Origin: JACDAN01 sp035776735 | GTDB lineage: Bacteria; Actinomycetota; Thermoleophilia; Gaiellales; Gaiellaceae | Length of the DNA stretch: 5,169 nucleotides | Reading direction: 5' to 3' | NCBI GenBank assembly: GCA_035776735.1 | Contig: DASSSO010000122.1 | Location: 1-5,169, forward strand | Part shown: positions 4,665 to 5,169 of the stretch, piece after piece | How positions within the stretch are numbered: position 1 is the stretch's first letter | Layout of the letters: the number at the start of each line of letters is the position of its first letter | Program-made: the position numbers and the translations under genes | The notes under the pieces: generated by a model | The model's database searches: none | Seen by the model: the letters and a program-made list of their open reading frames with translations, nothing else | What the model was told of the DNA's origin: nothing

Positions 4665-5169
4665 GATGGCCGGGCTCGAACCAGCTCGATCCGCCCGGCG
4701 GGCCTGGTACCCACTGCACTTCGCGACGCGGCGGGTGGCCGCCGCGCGCCGGTCGGTGTCCATCGCGGCGTTCGGCGTCGCCCTGGCGTCCTGCGCGCTC
4801 GCCGTCGCCTTCGCCGCGAGCGCGATCGTGGAGAACCGGGCGGTCGCCGACGCGATCGACGAGCTTCCCGCGGACGCGCGGGACGTCGAGGTCTCGTGGG
4901 TCGGCCTCACCGATGTGGCCTCCGAGCCGCTGGCAGAGATCGACCGCAGGACCCGGGCCGCCCTCGACACGGTCGGCCTCGAGCCGCGCGACCGGACACT
5001 GGTCTATCGGGACACCCGTCTCGAGGGTCAGGCGGTCCGCATCGCGGCCGCCGACCGGCTCGAGCGGTGGTTCGTGCTCCGACGCGGACGCCTGCCGCGG
5101 CCCTGCACTCCCCAGCGGTGCGAGACGGTTGCGGTCGCGGGTGATCGGGTGCCCGAGGTCCACGGCTTC
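4654..5169 (+). CDS. FtsX-like ABC transporter permease, N-terminal part (cut by window edge)
   Basis: An open frame from ATG 4654 runs 172 codons to the window end without a stop. The first residues, MSRKMAGLEPARSARRAWYP, are basic and cytoplasmic. One membrane helix follows at about 35-58 (VSIAAFGVALASCALAVAFA), then a long extracytoplasmic region beginning VENRAVADAIDELPADARDV. The region contains RRGRLPRPCTPQRCETVAV with Cys151 and Cys156. A single N-terminal helix followed by a large outer domain, with a PxxCTPxRCE word, fits FtsX/MacB-type permeases of actinobacteria; the later helices would lie beyond the edge. An ATPase partner would be expected nearby but is not in the window. ATG 4666 is an alternative start, closely preceded by GGAAG. 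The start lies in the loop of a 21-bp dyad, 60 bp from the divergent TPR gene. Family moderately sure. Confidence 0.75.
   Translation, partial: MSRKMAGLEPARSARRAWYPLHFATRRVAAARRSVSIAAFGVALASCALAVAFAASAIVENRAVADAIDELPADARDVEVSWVGLTDVASEPLAEIDRRTRAALDTVGLEPRDRTLVYRDTRLEGQAVRIAAADRLERWFVLRRGRLPRPCTPQRCETVAVAGDRVPEVHGF

Noticed and set aside
4660..4720. tRNA-like T-arm on the minus strand (GCTGG-TTCGAGC-CCGGC)
   Set aside because: The arm and the TTCRANY loop fit, and the opposite strand reads GLEPAR, as is typical of antisense tRNA. However, the following CATCTTC has no matching 5' acceptor strand at tRNA distance, and no anticodon or D arm can be built. A remnant or att-like half-site is possible but not supported.
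4594..5163. N-terminal extension of the TPR frame to about 423 residues
   Set aside because: The extension lies opposite the FtsX-like permease frame, has a Gly/Arg/Pro-rich composition and no helix pattern; the TPR-like sequence starts only near the GTG at 4593.
1..5169. CRISPR array, transposase, toxin-antitoxin or complete defence operon
   Set aside because: No regularly spaced repeats, no transposase or nuclease motifs and no toxin-antitoxin pattern were found; the small genes at 326-703 do not resemble known pairs closely enough to call.

Overview
The window is high-GC DNA with strong G/C bias at third codon positions, frequent GTG starts and few clear Shine-Dalgarno sites. Together with the protein types this suggests a GC-rich actinobacterium, possibly a soil Thermoleophilia-type lineage (Solirubrobacterales/Gaiellales-like). 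That placement is inferred from style, not from a marker gene.

Left block (1-2796, all minus strand, transcribed right to left): an mccB-type acyl-CoA carboxylase beta subunit (methylcrotonyl-CoA carboxylase family) is followed with no gap (TAGATG) by a small cupin. Next comes a 166-bp non-coding foldback element, then three tightly packed small genes: a 47-aa helical protein, a 74-aa basic protein, and a YdhR-like monooxygenase-fold protein that overlaps its neighbour by GTGA and runs off the left edge. The foldback sits between TA dinucleotides exactly at the cupin stop codon. Without it, the cupin stop and the next start would be 14 bp apart, so it looks like a MITE-like insertion into an existing operon.

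Centre (2797-2942): a 146-bp divergent intergenic region crowded with dyads. It holds a 25-bp operator-like palindrome, a GGCGCCG hairpin, and three alternating CGGACC/GGTCCG blocks that can form mutually exclusive stems. To the right on the plus strand are an unrecognised 76-aa protein, a likely terminator hairpin, and a secreted 142-aa protein with two similar SmpA/OmlA-like modules.

Right block (3664-5169): a 71-aa PLDc_N-type two-helix membrane protein and an upstream TPR protein lie on the minus strand, probably co-transcribed. They converge on the secreted protein with stop codons sharing one CTAG. Diverging from the TPR gene is the N-terminal part of an FtsX-like ABC permease, cut by the right edge. 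Its start codon lies in the loop of a TTCCGG/CCGGAA dyad.

No rRNA, convincing tRNA, CRISPR array, transposase or complete defence system is visible. The most unusual object is the foldback element at 714-879, followed by the dyad-rich mccB control region.
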